54,023 bases of DNA from Sulfuritalea sp. (GCA_022842325.1 JALHPU010000030.1:1-54023); one strand, 5' to 3'. Numbered from the stretch's first letter, positions 24,142 through 34,209 are shown. The notes: generated from the letters alone by a model not told the origin. Numbers and translations: made by a program.

Positions 24142-25809
24142 ATGGAAAAGCTGTGGCTCAAGCATTATCCGGCCGGCGTGCCGGCCGAGATCGATTCCAC
24201 CCAGTACGAGACCGTGGCGCAGGTGCTCGAAGAGTCGATGAAGAACTATGCGGCGCGCACCGCCTTCATCTGCATGGGCAAATCGATCACCTACGCCCAG
24301 CTCGATGCGGCTTCGCGTAGTCTCGGCGCCTGGTTGCAGTCGCGCGGGCTGGCCCCGGGCAGCCGCGTCGCTCTGATGATGCCCAACATCATGCAGTACC
24401 CGGTCTGCGTCGCCGCGGTGCTGCGCGCCGGGTATGTGGTGGTCAACATCAACCCGCTGTACACCCCGCGCGAACTCGAGCACCAGCTCAAGGACAGCGG
24501 CGCCGAAGCCATTGTCATCATCGAGAACTTCGCCACGACGCTGGAAAAGATCGTCGCCAACACGCCGGTGAAGCATGTCGTGGTCGCCGCGATGGGCGAC
24601 CTGCTGGGCGGCCTCAAGGGCACGCTGGTGAATTTCGTGGTGCGCAAGGTGAAGAAGATGGTGCCCGACTTCTCCTTGCCGGGTTCCTTCCGCTTCAACG
24701 ACGTCGTTTCCCAGGGCGCCGGCATGACGCTGAAGCCGGCGACGCGAACACGCGAGGACGTCGCCTTCCTGCAGTACACGGGCGGCACTACCGGGGTGTC
24801 GAAGGGCGCCACCCTGCTTAACCGCAACATCATCGCCAACATGCTGCAAGTCGAAGCCTGGATGCAGCCGGCGATCAACACCCACACCGACGAGCAGAAC
24901 AACTTCGTCTGCGCCCTGCCGCTGTATCACATCTTCGCGCTGACCGTCTGCAACATGATCGGCATGCGCACCGGTTCCTGCAACCTGCTGATCCCGAACC
25001 CGCGCGACATCCCCGGCTTCGTCAAGGAGTTGTCGACCTTCAAGTTCAACGTATTCCCCTGCCTCAATACCCTGTTCAACGCGCTGGCCAACAACCCGGA
25101 ATTCGCCAAGCTGGATTTCTCCACGCTCAAGATCAGCCTGGGCGGCGGCATGGCGACGCAGCGCCCGGTAGCCGAGCGCTGGATGGCGCTTACCGGCAGC
25201 ACCATCGTCGAAGGCTATGGCCTGTCGGAAACCTCGCCGGTGGCGACCTGCAACGTCGCCAACCTCAAGGGCTTTACCGGAACCATCGGCCTGCCGGTGT
25301 CCTCGACCGAGATCGCGATCCGCGACGACAACGGCGCCGATGTGCCGCTGGGCGAATCGGGCGAGATCTGCATTCGCGGCCCGCAGGTGATGGCCGGCTA
25401 CTGGCAGCGCCCCGAGGAAACCGCCAACGTCATGACCGCCGACGGCTACTTCAAGTCGGGTGACGTCGGCATCATGGACGAGAGCGGTGCCACGCGCATC
25501 GTCGATCGCAAGAAGGACATGGTGCTGGTCTCCGGCTTCAACGTCTATCCGAGCGAAGTCGAAGAGGTGGCCATGAAGCATCCGGGCGTACTCGAAGCCG
25601 CGGTGATCGGCGTGCCGGACGAACACTCGGGCGAGGTGCCCAAGCTGTTCGTGGTCAAGAAGGATCCGGCGCTGACCGAAGCGGCGCTGCAGGACTTCCT
25701 CAAGGAACAGCTCACCGGCTACAAGCGGCCGAAGTACATCGAATTTCGCGCCGATCTGCCGAAGACGCCAGTGGGCAAGATCCTGCGCCGCGAGCTGCGG
25801 CCCAAATAG
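24142..25809 (+). CDS. fadD: Long-chain fatty acid-CoA ligase
   Basis: This AMP-forming ligase activates fatty acids to acyl-CoA on the inner face of the membrane. It has 555 residues from ATG 24142, which has GGAGGAG upstream. The ANL motifs are the P-loop YTGGTTGVSKGA (212-223), GYGLSETSPV, and the core YFKSGDVGIMDESGATRIVDRKKD (about 439-462). The C-terminal catalytic lysine lies in KTPVGKILRREL. The length and the motif set fit FadD. An intrinsic terminator follows, so it is probably monocistronic. Confidence 0.92.
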   Translation: MEKLWLKHYPAGVPAEIDSTQYETVAQVLEESMKNYAARTAFICMGKSITYAQLDAASRSLGAWLQSRGLAPGSRVALMMPNIMQYPVCVAAVLRAGYVVVNINPLYTPRELEHQLKDSGAEAIVIIENFATTLEKIVANTPVKHVVVAAMGDLLGGLKGTLVNFVVRKVKKMVPDFSLPGSFRFNDVVSQGAGMTLKPATRTREDVAFLQYTGGTTGVSKGATLLNRNIIANMLQVEAWMQPAINTHTDEQNNFVCALPLYHIFALTVCNMIGMRTGSCNLLIPNPRDIPGFVKELSTFKFNVFPCLNTLFNALANNPEFAKLDFSTLKISLGGGMATQRPVAERWMALTGSTIVEGYGLSETSPVATCNVANLKGFTGTIGLPVSSTEIAIRDDNGADVPLGESGEICIRGPQVMAGYWQRPEETANVMTADGYFKSGDVGIMDESGATRIVDRKKDMVLVSGFNVYPSEVEEVAMKHPGVLEAAVIGVPDEHSGEVPKLFVVKKDPALTEAALQDFLKEQLTGYKRPKYIEFRADLPKTPVGKILRRELRPK

Positions 25810-25822
25810 CCGCGACGACACC

Positions 25823-25852
25823 GGCCGCCGTCCGCGAGGGCGGCGGCCTTTT
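25823..25852 (+). terminator. Intrinsic terminator after fadD
   Basis: An 11-bp stem GGCCGCCGTCC / GGGCGGCGGCC with loop GCGA is followed directly by TTTT. It lies 14 nt after the fadD stop and upstream of the DUF4197 gene. Confidence 0.85.
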
Positions 25853-25876
25853 CATCGCTTTACGGGAGACCGAATC

Positions 25877-26557
25877 ATGCGTTACGTCCTGACCTTGCTT
25901 GCAGGCTTGTTGCTGGCCGCTTCCGCCCACGCCCTGAGCCTTGCCGACATCTCGGGCAAGGATGCCAACGGCGGCCTCAAGGAAGCCCTGACCCAGGGCG
26001 CGGGCAAGGCCGTGGATCTGCTCGGCCGGCAGGACGGCTTCCTCGGCAATCCCAAGGTAAAGATCCCGCTGCCGGAGAGCGTGCAGCAGATCGAAGGCCT
26101 GCTGCGTGGCCTCGGCATGGGCAAGCAGGCCGACGAACTGATCAACGCCATGAACCGCGCCGCCGAGGCCGCCGTGCCGCAGGCCAAGGTGCTGCTGGTG
26201 AATTCGATCAAGCAGATGTCGGTACAGGATGCCAAGGGCATTCTGTCGGGCGGCGAGGACTCCGCAACGCAGTATTTCCGCCGCACCACCTCCGCTCCGC
26301 TGGCGGAGAAGTTCAAGCCGGTGGTGAAAAAGGCCATGGCCAAGGTCAAGCTGGCAGAGAAATACGATCAGCTGGCCGGCAAGGCGTCGAAGCTGGGCCT
26401 GGTGCGCGAGCAGGATGCGCAACTGGAAAATTACGTCACGCAGAAAACGCTCGACGGCCTCTACCTGATGATCGCCGAGGAAGAGAAGGCGATTCGCAAG
26501 GATCCCGCCGGCGCTGCCGGCAAGCTGGCGCAGAAGGTGTTCGGCGCGCTCAGGTAA
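25877..26557 (+). CDS. DUF4197 family periplasmic protein
   Basis: This 226-residue protein has a signal peptide (MRYVLTLLAGLLLAASAHA). The body is helical with the DUF4197 features ALTQGAGKAVDLLGRQDGFL, IPLPESVQQIEGLLRGLGMG, and ATQYFRRTTSAPLAEKFKPV. The function is not established. A GGGAG ribosome-binding site precedes the ATG. It is followed 47 nt later by rep and lies behind the fadD terminator, so it may have its own promoter, although none is obvious. Confidence 0.88.
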   Translation: MRYVLTLLAGLLLAASAHALSLADISGKDANGGLKEALTQGAGKAVDLLGRQDGFLGNPKVKIPLPESVQQIEGLLRGLGMGKQADELINAMNRAAEAAVPQAKVLLVNSIKQMSVQDAKGILSGGEDSATQYFRRTTSAPLAEKFKPVVKKAMAKVKLAEKYDQLAGKASKLGLVREQDAQLENYVTQKTLDGLYLMIAEEEKAIRKDPAGAAGKLAQKVFGALR

Positions 26558-26604
26558 ACTCCGAAAGTCGGCGCTGGTAACACGGCGCCGGCGAAGAATT
26601 ATCC

Positions 26605-28584
26605 ATGGTCAAACTCAACGCGGCCCAGCTCGAGGCCGTGCATCATCTCGACAGCCCGCTGCTGGTGCTGGCCGGCGCCGGCTCGGGCAAGACGCGCGTG
26701 ATCACGCACAAGATCGCCTGGCTGGTCGACGACTACGGTGTCAAGCCGTCGCAGATCGCCGCGATCACCTTCACCAACAAGGCGGCGAAGGAAATGAAGG
26801 AGCGCGTCGGCAAGCTGATCGGCGGGCGTGCCGAGGGCCTCATCGTCAGCACCTTTCACGCGCTCGGCGTGCGCATCCTGCGCCAGGAGGCGGCCAGAGT
26901 CGGCCTCAAGCCGGGCTTCTCGATCCTCGACGCGGCCGATACCACGGCGCTGTTCCAGGAACTCGCCGGCACCATCGACAAGGGCCGGCTGCGCGCCCTG
27001 CAATCGCGCATCTCGCTGTGGAAGAACCAGCTGCTCGAGCCGGCCGCCGCGCAGCAGGCCGCTGCAGACGAAATCGAAGCCGCCGCGGCGCAGCTCTATG
27101 CCAATTACGAGCGCACCCTGCGCGCCTACCAGGCCGTGGATTTCGACGACCTGCTGCGCCTGCCGGTCAAGCTGTTCTCGGAACACGACGAGGTCGCGCA
27201 GCGCTGGCGCAGCCGGCTCTGGCATGTGCTGGTCGACGAGTACCAGGACACCAACCGCGCCCAGTACCGCCTGCTGCAACTGCTCACCCAGGGCCGCGAT
27301 TCCTTCACCGCGGTGGGCGACGACGACCAGTCGATCTACGCCTGGCGCGGCGCCGACAGCGAGAACCTGCGCTTGCTCAAGGAGGACTACCCGAGCCTGA
27401 AAGTGGTCAAGCTGGAGCAGAACTACCGCTCCACGGCGCGCATCCTGACCGCCGCCAACACTCTGATCGCCAACAACCCCAAGCTGTTCGAAAAGAAGTT
27501 GTGGTCGGAACACGGCCAGGGCGATGCGATCCACATCCAGACCTGTCGCGACGGCGAGCACGAGGCGGAATGGGTCGGCTCGCGCCTGTCCGCGCATCGC
27601 TTCGAGCGGCGCACCAAATTCTCCGACTACGCCATCCTCTACCGCGGCAACCATCAGGCGCGTGCCATCGAGCAGCAACTGCGCGCGCAGCGCATTCCCT
27701 ATGTCATTTCCGGCGGCCAATCCTTCTTCGAACGCGCCGAGATCAAGGACATCACCTGCTACCTGCGCCTGCTGGCCAACCAGGACGACGATCCGGCCTT
27801 CATCCGCGCCGTCACCACGCCCAAACGCGGCATCGGCGGCACCACGCTGGAAGGCCTCGGCCGCGCCGCCGGGCGCAGCCACCAGAGCCTGTTCGCCAGC
27901 ATCCATGCGCCGGGGCTGGATGCCGAGCTCAACACCAAGCAGCGCACCGCGCTGCGCGAATTCGGCGATTTCATCAAGCGCATCGAAGCGCGCGCAGCGA
28001 AAGAGCCTGCCGCCCAGGTACTCAATGACCTGATCAAGGCCATCGGCTACGAGAGCTGGCTGTTCGAAGCGCTTGAGGTGCGCGAGGCCGAAACCAAATG
28101 GGCCAATGTCTGCGACTTCGTCGAGTGGCTGGGTCGCAAGGGCGAAGAGGAAGGCAAGAACCTGCTCGAACTGGCGCAATCCGTCGCGCTGCTGTCGATG
28201 CTGGACAAGGACGAAGGCGAGCAGGATTCGGTGCAGCTCGCGACCCTGCACGCGGCCAAGGGCCTCGAGTTCCGCCACGTGTTTCTGGTCGGCGTCGAGG
28301 AAGGCCTGCTGCCGCACCGCGATTCGCTGGACCCGGCCAAGCTGGAGGAAGAGCGGCGCCTGATGTATGTCGGCATCACCCGTGCCCAGGCCAGCCTGAC
28401 CGTGAGCTGGTGCGAGAAGCGCAAGCAGGGCCGCGAATGGATGCCGCGCGAGCCTTCGCGCTTCATCGCCGAAATGGGCGAGGCGGCGCAAAAGGCCTCG
28501 GTGCAAGGAAATACGGTGCCCGAACCCGCGGCCGCCCGCGCCAGGGCCGGGGCCTTGCGCGCGATGCTGGCCGGCAAGCGCTAA
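26605..28584 (+). CDS. rep: ATP-dependent DNA helicase Rep (UvrD/Rep family, SF1)
   Basis: Rep is a 3'-5' helicase that clears protein blocks ahead of replication forks. It has 659 residues, close to E. coli Rep. The motifs visible are Q-motif LNAAQLEAV, Walker A AGAGSGKT (23-30), motif Ia FTNKAAKEM, Walker B DEYQD (211-215), GDDDQSIYAWRGA (III), EQNYRST (IV), LATLHAAKGLEF (V) and YVGITRAQ (VI). The absence of the longer UvrD C-terminus and the overall pattern favour Rep over UvrD. ATG 26605 is preceded by a weak AAGAA. Confidence 0.93.
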   Translation: MVKLNAAQLEAVHHLDSPLLVLAGAGSGKTRVITHKIAWLVDDYGVKPSQIAAITFTNKAAKEMKERVGKLIGGRAEGLIVSTFHALGVRILRQEAARVGLKPGFSILDAADTTALFQELAGTIDKGRLRALQSRISLWKNQLLEPAAAQQAAADEIEAAAAQLYANYERTLRAYQAVDFDDLLRLPVKLFSEHDEVAQRWRSRLWHVLVDEYQDTNRAQYRLLQLLTQGRDSFTAVGDDDQSIYAWRGADSENLRLLKEDYPSLKVVKLEQNYRSTARILTAANTLIANNPKLFEKKLWSEHGQGDAIHIQTCRDGEHEAEWVGSRLSAHRFERRTKFSDYAILYRGNHQARAIEQQLRAQRIPYVISGGQSFFERAEIKDITCYLRLLANQDDDPAFIRAVTTPKRGIGGTTLEGLGRAAGRSHQSLFASIHAPGLDAELNTKQRTALREFGDFIKRIEARAAKEPAAQVLNDLIKAIGYESWLFEALEVREAETKWANVCDFVEWLGRKGEEEGKNLLELAQSVALLSMLDKDEGEQDSVQLATLHAAKGLEFRHVFLVGVEEGLLPHRDSLDPAKLEEERRLMYVGITRAQASLTVSWCEKRKQGREWMPREPSRFIAEMGEAAQKASVQGNTVPEPAAARARAGALRAMLAGKR

Positions 28585-28650
28585 GGGGATTGCCGCCGTT
28601 CCTGTAGGGCTGACTTCAGTCAGCCACGGCGACGGCCAAATCCCACCGGG

Positions 28651-28681
28651 GGATACCGTCCGCGCCTCCGGCGGGACATAA
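28651..28681 (-). repeat. TTATG-hairpin-CGGTATCC repeat behind the cytochrome c5 terminator
   Basis: On the minus strand, TTATG (28681-28677) is followed by a stem (GTCCCGC / GCGGAC, imperfect) and CGGTATCC (28658-28651). It begins within the T tract of the terminator, in the sense orientation of the cytochrome gene. A parallel copy lies at 48247-48278 behind livK. Confidence 0.6.
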
Positions 28682-28705
28682 AAAAGGGACCGCGAGGTCC
28701 CTTTT
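28678..28705 (-). terminator. Intrinsic terminator after the cytochrome c5 gene
   Basis: AAAGGGACC / GGTCCCTTT form a 9-bp stem with loop TCGC, followed on the minus strand by a run of T. The A/T-rich flanks on both sides would also let it act on rep transcripts arriving from the plus strand. Confidence 0.85.
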
Positions 28706-28725
28706 GCGGCTGCGAAGCGCCGGAA

Positions 28726-29163
28726 TTACTTGGCCGCCGGTTCCTTGAGGTTGCCGCCCGACTTGTTGGTGATATAGACAATGGCGCGGGCCAGCTCGAC
28801 ATCGTTGGCGTCCGAACCGCCCCTGGGCGGCATGGCGTTCTTGCCGGCAATCGCCGACTTCAGCAGGCCGTCGAGGCCCAGAGCGATGCGCGGTGCCCAG
28901 GCGGCCTTGTCGCCCAGCTTGGGCGCGTTGGCCACGCCGGCGTCATGGCAGGCGCCGCAAATGGCCTTGTAGATCTGTTCGCCGCTGCGTGCGCCGGCGG
29001 CAGCGCCGGCGCTGGCGGCCGCCAGTTCGACGCGGGCCACGGGTGCAATGCGCTTGTTGGCGGCTTCATCGTCGCCGGCAGGGCGGCTGCCCATGGCGAA
29101 CGCAGACGCGGTGAGAGCGAGCGCGCCGACGGCAGCCAGCGCACGAATAGTCGAATGGAACAT
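28726..29163 (-). CDS. Cytochrome c5-type class I c-type cytochrome
   Basis: This is an exported mono-heme cytochrome of 145 residues. It has a signal peptide (MFHSTIRALAAVGALALTASAFA), a linker of about 35 residues, a heme-binding CGACH at 69-73 and the axial methionine M111 in NAMPPRGG. The C-terminal DVELARAIVYITNKSGG matches c5 family members. It acts as a periplasmic electron carrier, often to oxidases. The start is the internal ATG at 29163; the longer frame to 29226 would spoil the signal peptide. It is monocistronic, with a terminator 21 nt downstream. Confidence 0.9.
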   Translation of the reverse strand: MFHSTIRALAAVGALALTASAFAMGSRPAGDDEAANKRIAPVARVELAAASAGAAAGARSGEQIYKAICGACHDAGVANAPKLGDKAAWAPRIALGLDGLLKSAIAGKNAMPPRGGSDANDVELARAIVYITNKSGGNLKEPAAK

Positions 29164-29226
29164 GAGCAGCCTTCCCGGAATAGTCAAACAGAACGGGCGA
29201 TTATAGCGGATACACCCGCCCCGCAA

Positions 29227-29255
29227 TGGACGCCGCCCCGCGAACGGGTTATGCT
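29227..29255 (+). promoter_or_regulatory. Promoter of tRNA-Arg
   Basis: TGGACG (29227-29232) is followed by a 17-bp spacer and TATGCT (29250-29255), 12 bp before the mature tRNA 5' end. The distance suits a short tRNA leader. Confidence 0.55.
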
Positions 29256-29267
29256 TCGCCCCCTCGC

Positions 29268-29343
29268 GCGCTCGTAGCTCAATGGATAGAGTACTGGCCT
29301 CCGAAGCCAGGGGTTGTGGGTTCGATCCCCGCCGAGCGCGCCA
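29268..29343 (+). tRNA. tRNA-Arg (anticodon CCG)
   Basis: The 76-nt cloverleaf has acceptor arms GCGCTCG / CGAGCGC, an anticodon stem CTGGC / GCCAG with loop CTCCGAA (anticodon CCG), a T arm GTGGG / CCCGC with loop TTCGATC, discriminator G and an encoded CCA. It reads CGG arginine codons. No clear terminator follows in the 90 bp before the minus-strand gene end. Confidence 0.96.
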
Positions 29344-29435
29344 CAGCTTCGTTCCCGGAACTTATCAGCGGCCAACGAGCTGTCAATTGCCCGTAATGGC
29401 GTGTTTCGCAGATTCGATTCCCGTCAGCAAACCGG

Positions 29436-29741
29436 CTAGGGTCTGCCTGTGTCCTCCGGCGGGATCAGCGGTTCGCTGACCCGATATTCCTCGACGACGA
29501 CCGCTTCGCCTTCGATCACGTTGCCGTCCGCCGGCGGGCTTCGCATGGCACCGGCTTCGCGCATGGCTTTGCGCAGGTGGCGCGTTTTCCAGAAGAACCA
29601 GGCTCCCACCGCCAGCCCGAGGACGGCGACCACGGCGACCAGGACGAGCGAGAACATGAGGCCCAGCACCAGCAGGATCGCGCCGCTTACCAGGGCCACG
29701 GCCTTTCCGAGCAGGCTTGTTGCGGGGGCGGGTTGCGTCAT
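29436..29741 (-). CDS. Small membrane protein of unknown function downstream of dtd
   Basis: This 101-residue protein has a hydrophobic N-terminal half (about 12-50: [19 protein letters not shown] then [16 protein letters not shown]) that could form one long or two short helices. A basic segment ([13 protein letters not shown]) and an acidic, proline-rich C-terminal tail follow. It is not recognised as a named family. The ATG overlaps the dtd stop by 4 nt, so it is translated as part of the phrB-dtd operon. Confidence 0.75.
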   Translation of the reverse strand: MTQPAPATSLLGKAVALVSGAILLVLGLMFSLVLVAVVAVLGLAVGAWFFWKTRHLRKAMREAGAMRSPPADGNVIEGEAVVVEEYRVSEPLIPPEDTGRP

Positions 29742-30190
29742 TCGGGATTCCTCGAGTCGATGGCGATGGTGACGGGACCGTCATTCACCAGGCTGATCTG
29801 CATGTCGGCACCGAACACGCCGGTCGCCACGGGGCGCCCCAGGGCATGTGCGAGCCGGGCCAGGAAGCGCTCGAACAGCGGCTGCGAAACCTCCCCGCGT
29901 GCCGCGCGGCCCCAGGAGGGACGATTGCCTTTCCGGGTCGAGGCATACAGCGTGAATTGCGACACCGCCAGGATCTCTCCGCCGATTTCCGTCACGCTGC
30001 GATTCATGACGCCGGCCGCGTCGGGAAAGATGCGCAGGCGCAGAATCTTTTGCACCATCCAGTCGAGATCGGCGTCCTGGTCGGGGTCTTCGAATCCGGC
30101 GAGCACCAGCAGGCCGCGACCGATCTGGCCGCTGATGCGATCCTCGACGCTGACGGCCGCTACGCTGACGCGCTGGACTATGACTCTCAT
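29738..30190 (-). CDS. dtd: D-aminoacyl-tRNA deacylase
   Basis: DTD hydrolyses D-amino acids mischarged onto tRNA. The 150 residues match the family length. The motifs are [35 protein letters not shown] (substrate pocket with the SQxT signature) and the Gly-cisPro-type loop [12 protein letters not shown] near the C-terminus. The start ATG at 30190 replaces a longer open frame that overlaps phrB. It lies 29 nt after phrB and overlaps the small membrane protein gene by 4 nt. Confidence 0.95.
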   Translation of the reverse strand: MRVIVQRVSVAAVSVEDRISGQIGRGLLVLAGFEDPDQDADLDWMVQKILRLRIFPDAAGVMNRSVTEIGGEILAVSQFTLYASTRKGNRPSWGRAARGEVSQPLFERFLARLAHALGRPVATGVFGADMQISLVNDGPVTIAIDSRNPE

Positions 30191-30219
30191 GAGCACTGCA
30201 TTCGCTGAACATTTTCCGG

Positions 30220-31659
30220 TCACGATGGTACCGGCAAACGCTCCTGGCTGGCCTTGAATCGTGCCAAGGTCCGCTCCCGCGCTGCCGCATGATCGACCAC
30301 CGGTGCCGGATAGTCGTGGCCGATGCGGACGCCGCAGGCGACCTGCTCGGCGGCGCTCATTTTCCAGGGCGCGTGGATGAATTTCTGCGGCACGCGCTCC
30401 AGCTCCGGAACGTAACGGCGGATGAAGCGGCCCTCGGCATCGAACTTCTCCGATTGGGTGACCGGGTTGAAGATGCGGAACCAGGGTTGCGCATCGCAGC
30501 CGGTGGAGGCCGCCCATTGCCAGCCGCCGTTGTTGGCGGCCAAATCGAAGTCGAGCAGCTTTTCGGCGAACCAGGCTTCGCCCTGACGCCAGTCGAGGCC
30601 CAGGTCCTTGGTCAGGAAGGATGCGGTCACCATGCGCAGGCGGTTGTGCATCCAGCCGCTGGCGCTCAGCTGGCGCATTGCGGCATCGACCAGCGGATAG
30701 CCGGTGCGGCCGGTGCACCAGGCGGCGAACAGCTCGGGTGCTTTGTCCCAGCGCAGGGCATCGCAGGCCGGCTTGAAGCATTGTGTGGCGACGCGCGGGT
30801 GGTGCCAGAGGATGGCGTGGTAGAAGTCGCGCCAGATCAATTCGGATAGCCAGGTGGCGGCGCCGCGGCCGGATTGGGCTTGCGCATAGGCGGCAAGCTG
30901 GCGGATCGAGATCGTGCCGAAACGCAAGTGTGCGGACAGGTAGGAGCAGCCCTTGACCGCAGGGAAGTCGCGGCTGACGGCATAGTCGTCGATGCGCTCG
31001 GCGAAATCGCGGAACATGATTTGCGCGCCGCTCATGCCGGTGGGCAGCTTCAGTTCGGCGAGGTCCGTGGCTTCGAAGCCGAGCTGTTGCAGGGTCGGCA
31101 GCGGATCGGCGCTCTGTGCCGGTGCCAGATGGGTGGCCAACTCCTCGACCGGCCAGGGATTCAGGTCGCGCGAGGTCAGCCGCTTCAGCCAGGCGTTCTT
31201 GTAGGGCGTGAACACCGAGAACGGCGTGCCGCCCTGGGTCATCACCTCGGCGCGGTCGAAAATCACCTGGTCCTTGAAATCCTGATAGTCGGCGCCGGGT
31301 TTGCCATTATGGAGACGGCGTTTAACTTCCGTATCGCGCGCGATAGCGGCCGGTTCGTAGTCGCGATTGGCGAACACCGCGTCCACCCCGAGTTCCGCCG
31401 CAAGGCGGGGAATTTCGACGACCGGATCGCCGTGGCGCACGAGCAGGGCGCTGCCCATGGCGCGCAGGGTAGCGGCGACTTCCTCGACGGCGCGCAGGAT
31501 GAATTCCACGCGGCGGTCGCGGCGTGGCAGCAGACCGAGAATGGTCGTGTCGAAGACGAAGACGCAATGCACGCGTCGGTGCGCTTTCAGCGCGTGATGC
31601 AAGGCGGCATGGTCGTGCACGCGCAGATCGCGACGGAACCAGACGAGGGCGGCGGACAT
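30220..31659 (-). CDS. phrB: Deoxyribodipyrimidine photolyase (class I CPD photolyase)
   Basis: This light-driven flavoenzyme repairs cyclobutane pyrimidine dimers. It has 479 residues with an N-terminal antenna-binding alpha/beta domain ([20 protein letters not shown]) and a C-terminal FAD domain. The latter contains [37 protein letters not shown] and [20 protein letters not shown], which include FAD-contacting residues and part of the electron-transfer tryptophan chain. It is divergent from yqgE (59-bp gap) and probably co-transcribed with dtd. Confidence 0.94.
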   Translation of the reverse strand: MSAALVWFRRDLRVHDHAALHHALKAHRRVHCVFVFDTTILGLLPRRDRRVEFILRAVEEVAATLRAMGSALLVRHGDPVVEIPRLAAELGVDAVFANRDYEPAAIARDTEVKRRLHNGKPGADYQDFKDQVIFDRAEVMTQGGTPFSVFTPYKNAWLKRLTSRDLNPWPVEELATHLAPAQSADPLPTLQQLGFEATDLAELKLPTGMSGAQIMFRDFAERIDDYAVSRDFPAVKGCSYLSAHLRFGTISIRQLAAYAQAQSGRGAATWLSELIWRDFYHAILWHHPRVATQCFKPACDALRWDKAPELFAAWCTGRTGYPLVDAAMRQLSASGWMHNRLRMVTASFLTKDLGLDWRQGEAWFAEKLLDFDLAANNGGWQWAASTGCDAQPWFRIFNPVTQSEKFDAEGRFIRRYVPELERVPQKFIHAPWKMSAAEQVACGVRIGHDYPAPVVDHAAARERTLARFKASQERLPVPS

Positions 31660-31718
31660 GGGATGATCGAACGGGGATACTCGGGAACGGACTGACGGAT
31701 TACAATGTCGACATATTC

Positions 31719-32291
31719 ATGGAAACCGTCAGTCTCGCCAACCACTTTCTGATCGCCATGCCCGCCATGGCCGACCCGAATTTTTCCCGCACCCTGACCT
31801 ACATCTGCGAGCACAACGCAGACGGCGCGATCGGCATCATCGTCAATCGCCCGATGGACATGAATCTTGCCGGGCTGTTCGACCGGGTCAGCATTCCACT
31901 GGAGGACGAGCAGGCCGAGGCGCGCTTTGCCGGCCTGCCGGTGTATTTCGGCGGCCCGGTGCAGACCGACCGCGGCTTCGTGCTGCACCGCCCGGGCGGG
32001 CAATGGCAGTCTTCGCTGAATGTCAGCGACCAGATTGCGCTGACCAGTTCGCGCGACATCCTGCAGGCCATGGGCAGCACCGGCGAGCCGGCCGAAGTCC
32101 TGGTCAGCCTCGGCTATGCCGGCTGGACCGCCGGACAGCTGGAATGGGAGCTGTCGCAAAACGCCTGGCTGACGGTCGAGGCCGACCTCGGCATCATTTT
32201 CTACGTTCCCCCGGAAGAACGCCTGCCGGCCGCGATGCAGCTGCTCGGCGTGGATTTCGCCAATCTGTCCGAAGTCGCCGGTCATGCCTGA
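31719..32291 (+). CDS. yqgE: YqgE/AlgH family protein (DUF179)
   Basis: This 190-residue member of the UPF0301/AlgH family opens [19 protein letters not shown], followed by [29 protein letters not shown] and [17 protein letters not shown]. Its biochemical function is not settled. The conserved position directly before ruvX is seen across proteobacteria. It overlaps ruvX by 8 nt. The ATG at 31719 is used because the upstream open frame is antisense to phrB. Confidence 0.93.
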   Translation: METVSLANHFLIAMPAMADPNFSRTLTYICEHNADGAIGIIVNRPMDMNLAGLFDRVSIPLEDEQAEARFAGLPVYFGGPVQTDRGFVLHRPGGQWQSSLNVSDQIALTSSRDILQAMGSTGEPAEVLVSLGYAGWTAGQLEWELSQNAWLTVEADLGIIFYVPPEERLPAAMQLLGVDFANLSEVAGHA

Positions 32292-32751
32292 GGCGGCGGG
32301 TTCGGTGCTCGCCTTCGATTTCGGCACCAAACGCATCGGCGTTGCCATCGGAACCCAATTGGGCGAGAGCCAATCCGGCCCGGCGCGGGCGTTGACCACC
32401 ATCGATGCCGAAGCCAACGATGCGCGCTTCGACGCCATCGCCAAACTGATCGCCGAATGGCAGCCGGTGCGTCTGCTGGTGGGACGGCCGCTCAGCGAAG
32501 ACGGTACGCCGCACGACATGACCGCGCGCTGCGAACGCTTCGCCAACCAGTTGCGCGGACGTTTCCGCCTGCCGGTGGACGCCGTCGATGAGCGCTTCAG
32601 CTCCACCGAGGCCGATGCGACCCTGCGCGAACGCGGGCTTTCCTGGCAGCAGCGCAAGGCGCAGGTCGATGCCGAAGCGGCGCTGGTGATTCTTCAAACC
32701 TGGTTCGATGTTCATGCCCGCAGCCATGCAGCCACCCATGCAACTACCTGA
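32284..32751 (+). CDS. ruvX: RuvX/YqgF family Holliday-junction resolvase-like protein
   Basis: This RNase H-fold protein of 155 residues is implicated in pre-16S rRNA processing and proposed as a Holliday-junction resolvase. The first catalytic Asp is in [32 protein letters not shown] is the second motif, and [15 protein letters not shown] the third. It sits between yqgE and pyrR with overlapping ends on both sides, so it is translationally coupled. Confidence 0.94.
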   Translation: MPEAAGSVLAFDFGTKRIGVAIGTQLGESQSGPARALTTIDAEANDARFDAIAKLIAEWQPVRLLVGRPLSEDGTPHDMTARCERFANQLRGRFRLPVDAVDERFSSTEADATLRERGLSWQQRKAQVDAEAALVILQTWFDVHARSHAATHATT

Positions 32752-33235
32752 CGCCGAAGCCCTGTGCGCGGCCCTCGCCGAGGCCATGCGGCCCCACGTC
32801 GACCCTGCTGCCACGGCCCTGGTCGGCATCCATACCGGCGGCGTCTGGGTCGCCGAGCGCCTGCATGCCGCGCTGGGCCTCAAGATTCCGTCCGGCTCGA
32901 TCGACGTCTCGTTCTATCGCGACGATTACCATCAGCGCGGCTTGCACGCCAATGCCAAGACCTCGCAGATTCCCTTCGATGTCGACGCGGCGCACATCGT
33001 CATCGTCGATGACGTGCTGCACACCGGCCGCACCATCCGCGCGGCAATGAACGAGCTGTTCGATTACGGCCGGCCGGGACGCATCGACCTGGCCGTGCTG
33101 ACCGATCGCGGCGGCCGCGAACTGCCCATCGCCCCGACCTTCTGTTCGCATTCGCTGAGCCTGGCCGCAAGCCAGGTACTGGCGCTGGAGCGTGCCGACG
33201 ACGGCGGGCTCTCCTTCCGATTGATCGACAAATGA
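32738..33235 (+). CDS. pyrR: Bifunctional pyrimidine regulatory protein PyrR / uracil phosphoribosyltransferase
   Basis: This PRTase-fold protein heads the pyrimidine segment. The PRPP loop is [46 protein letters not shown] and [13 protein letters not shown] are family segments. In Betaproteobacteria the attenuator role is uncertain and the UPRTase activity is assumed from family. The start at 32738 ([10 protein letters not shown]) resembles homologous N-termini; alternative ATGs at 32708 and 32714 would add up to ten poorly conserved residues. It overlaps ruvX and pyrB. No PyrR-binding RNA leader is visible. Confidence 0.9.
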   Translation: MQLPDAEALCAALAEAMRPHVDPAATALVGIHTGGVWVAERLHAALGLKIPSGSIDVSFYRDDYHQRGLHANAKTSQIPFDVDAAHIVIVDDVLHTGRTIRAAMNELFDYGRPGRIDLAVLTDRGGRELPIAPTFCSHSLSLAASQVLALERADDGGLSFRLIDK

Positions 33236-34209
33236 GCGCATTCGGCAAGCAGTCCAATCCGCAGCTCAACAGCCACGGCGAGCTCAATCACCTGCTGACC
33301 ATCGAGGGCCTGCCGCGCGAAATCCTGACGCGCATTCTCGATACTGCGGCGCCCTTCACCGAAGTTGCCGAGCGCGAAGTCAAGAAGGTGCCGCTGTTGC
33401 GCGGCAAGAGCGTGTTCAACCTGTTCTTCGAGAATTCGACGCGCACCCGCACCACTTTCGAGATCGCCGCCAAGCGGCTCTCGGCCGACGTCATCAACCT
33501 CAACATCAGCACCTCGTCGGCCAACAAGGGCGAGACCCTGCTCGACACGGCCGACAATCTCGCCGCGATGCAGGCCGACATGTTCGTCGTGCGCCACGCC
33601 TCGAGCGGCGCGCCCTACCTGATCGCGCAGCACCTGGCCGCCACCGGGCGCGACCACATCCACGTCGTGAATGCCGGCGACGGGCGCCATGCGCATCCGA
33701 CGCAGGGCCTGCTCGACATGTACACCATCCGCCATTACAAGCAGGACTTCACCAATCTCACCGTCGCCATCGTCGGCGACGTGCTGCATTCGCGCGTGGC
33801 GCGCAGCCAGATCCACGCGCTGACCACGCTGGGCGTGCCGGAAGTGCGCGTGATCGCGCCCAAGACGCTGCTGCCGACCGGCATCGAGCAACTCGGCGTG
33901 CGGGTGTTCAACGACATGCGCGAAGGCCTGCGCGGCGTCGATGTGGTGATGATGCTGCGCCTGCAGAACGAGCGCATGCAGGGCGCGCTGCTGCCTTCGA
34001 CCCAGGAATATTTCAAGTCTTATGGTCTGACGCCGGAAAAGCTGGCGCTGGCCAAGCCCGACGCCATCGTCATGCATCCGGGGCCGATGAACCGCGGCGT
34101 CGAAATCGATTCGGCGGTGGCCGACGGCGGCCAGGCGGTGATCCTGCCGCAGGTCACTTTCGGCATCGCCGTCCGTATGGCGGTGATGGCCATGCTTGCC
34201 GGAAATTGA
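33232..34209 (+). CDS. pyrB: Aspartate carbamoyltransferase catalytic subunit
   Basis: ATCase makes carbamoyl-aspartate, the committed step of UMP synthesis. It has 325 residues with an N-terminal extension of about 15. The carbamoyl-phosphate loop is [39 protein letters not shown] and [13 protein letters not shown] are conserved. No pyrI regulatory subunit is present. Instead a dihydroorotase-like gene without metal ligands follows 4 nt later, as in the PyrB-PyrC' type enzymes of Pseudomonas, where the pseudo-DHOase holds the ATCase dodecamer together. It overlaps pyrR by 4 nt. Confidence 0.96.
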   Translation: MSAFGKQSNPQLNSHGELNHLLTIEGLPREILTRILDTAAPFTEVAEREVKKVPLLRGKSVFNLFFENSTRTRTTFEIAAKRLSADVINLNISTSSANKGETLLDTADNLAAMQADMFVVRHASSGAPYLIAQHLAATGRDHIHVVNAGDGRHAHPTQGLLDMYTIRHYKQDFTNLTVAIVGDVLHSRVARSQIHALTTLGVPEVRVIAPKTLLPTGIEQLGVRVFNDMREGLRGVDVVMMLRLQNERMQGALLPSTQEYFKSYGLTPEKLALAKPDAIVMHPGPMNRGVEIDSAVADGGQAVILPQVTFGIAVRMAVMAMLAGN

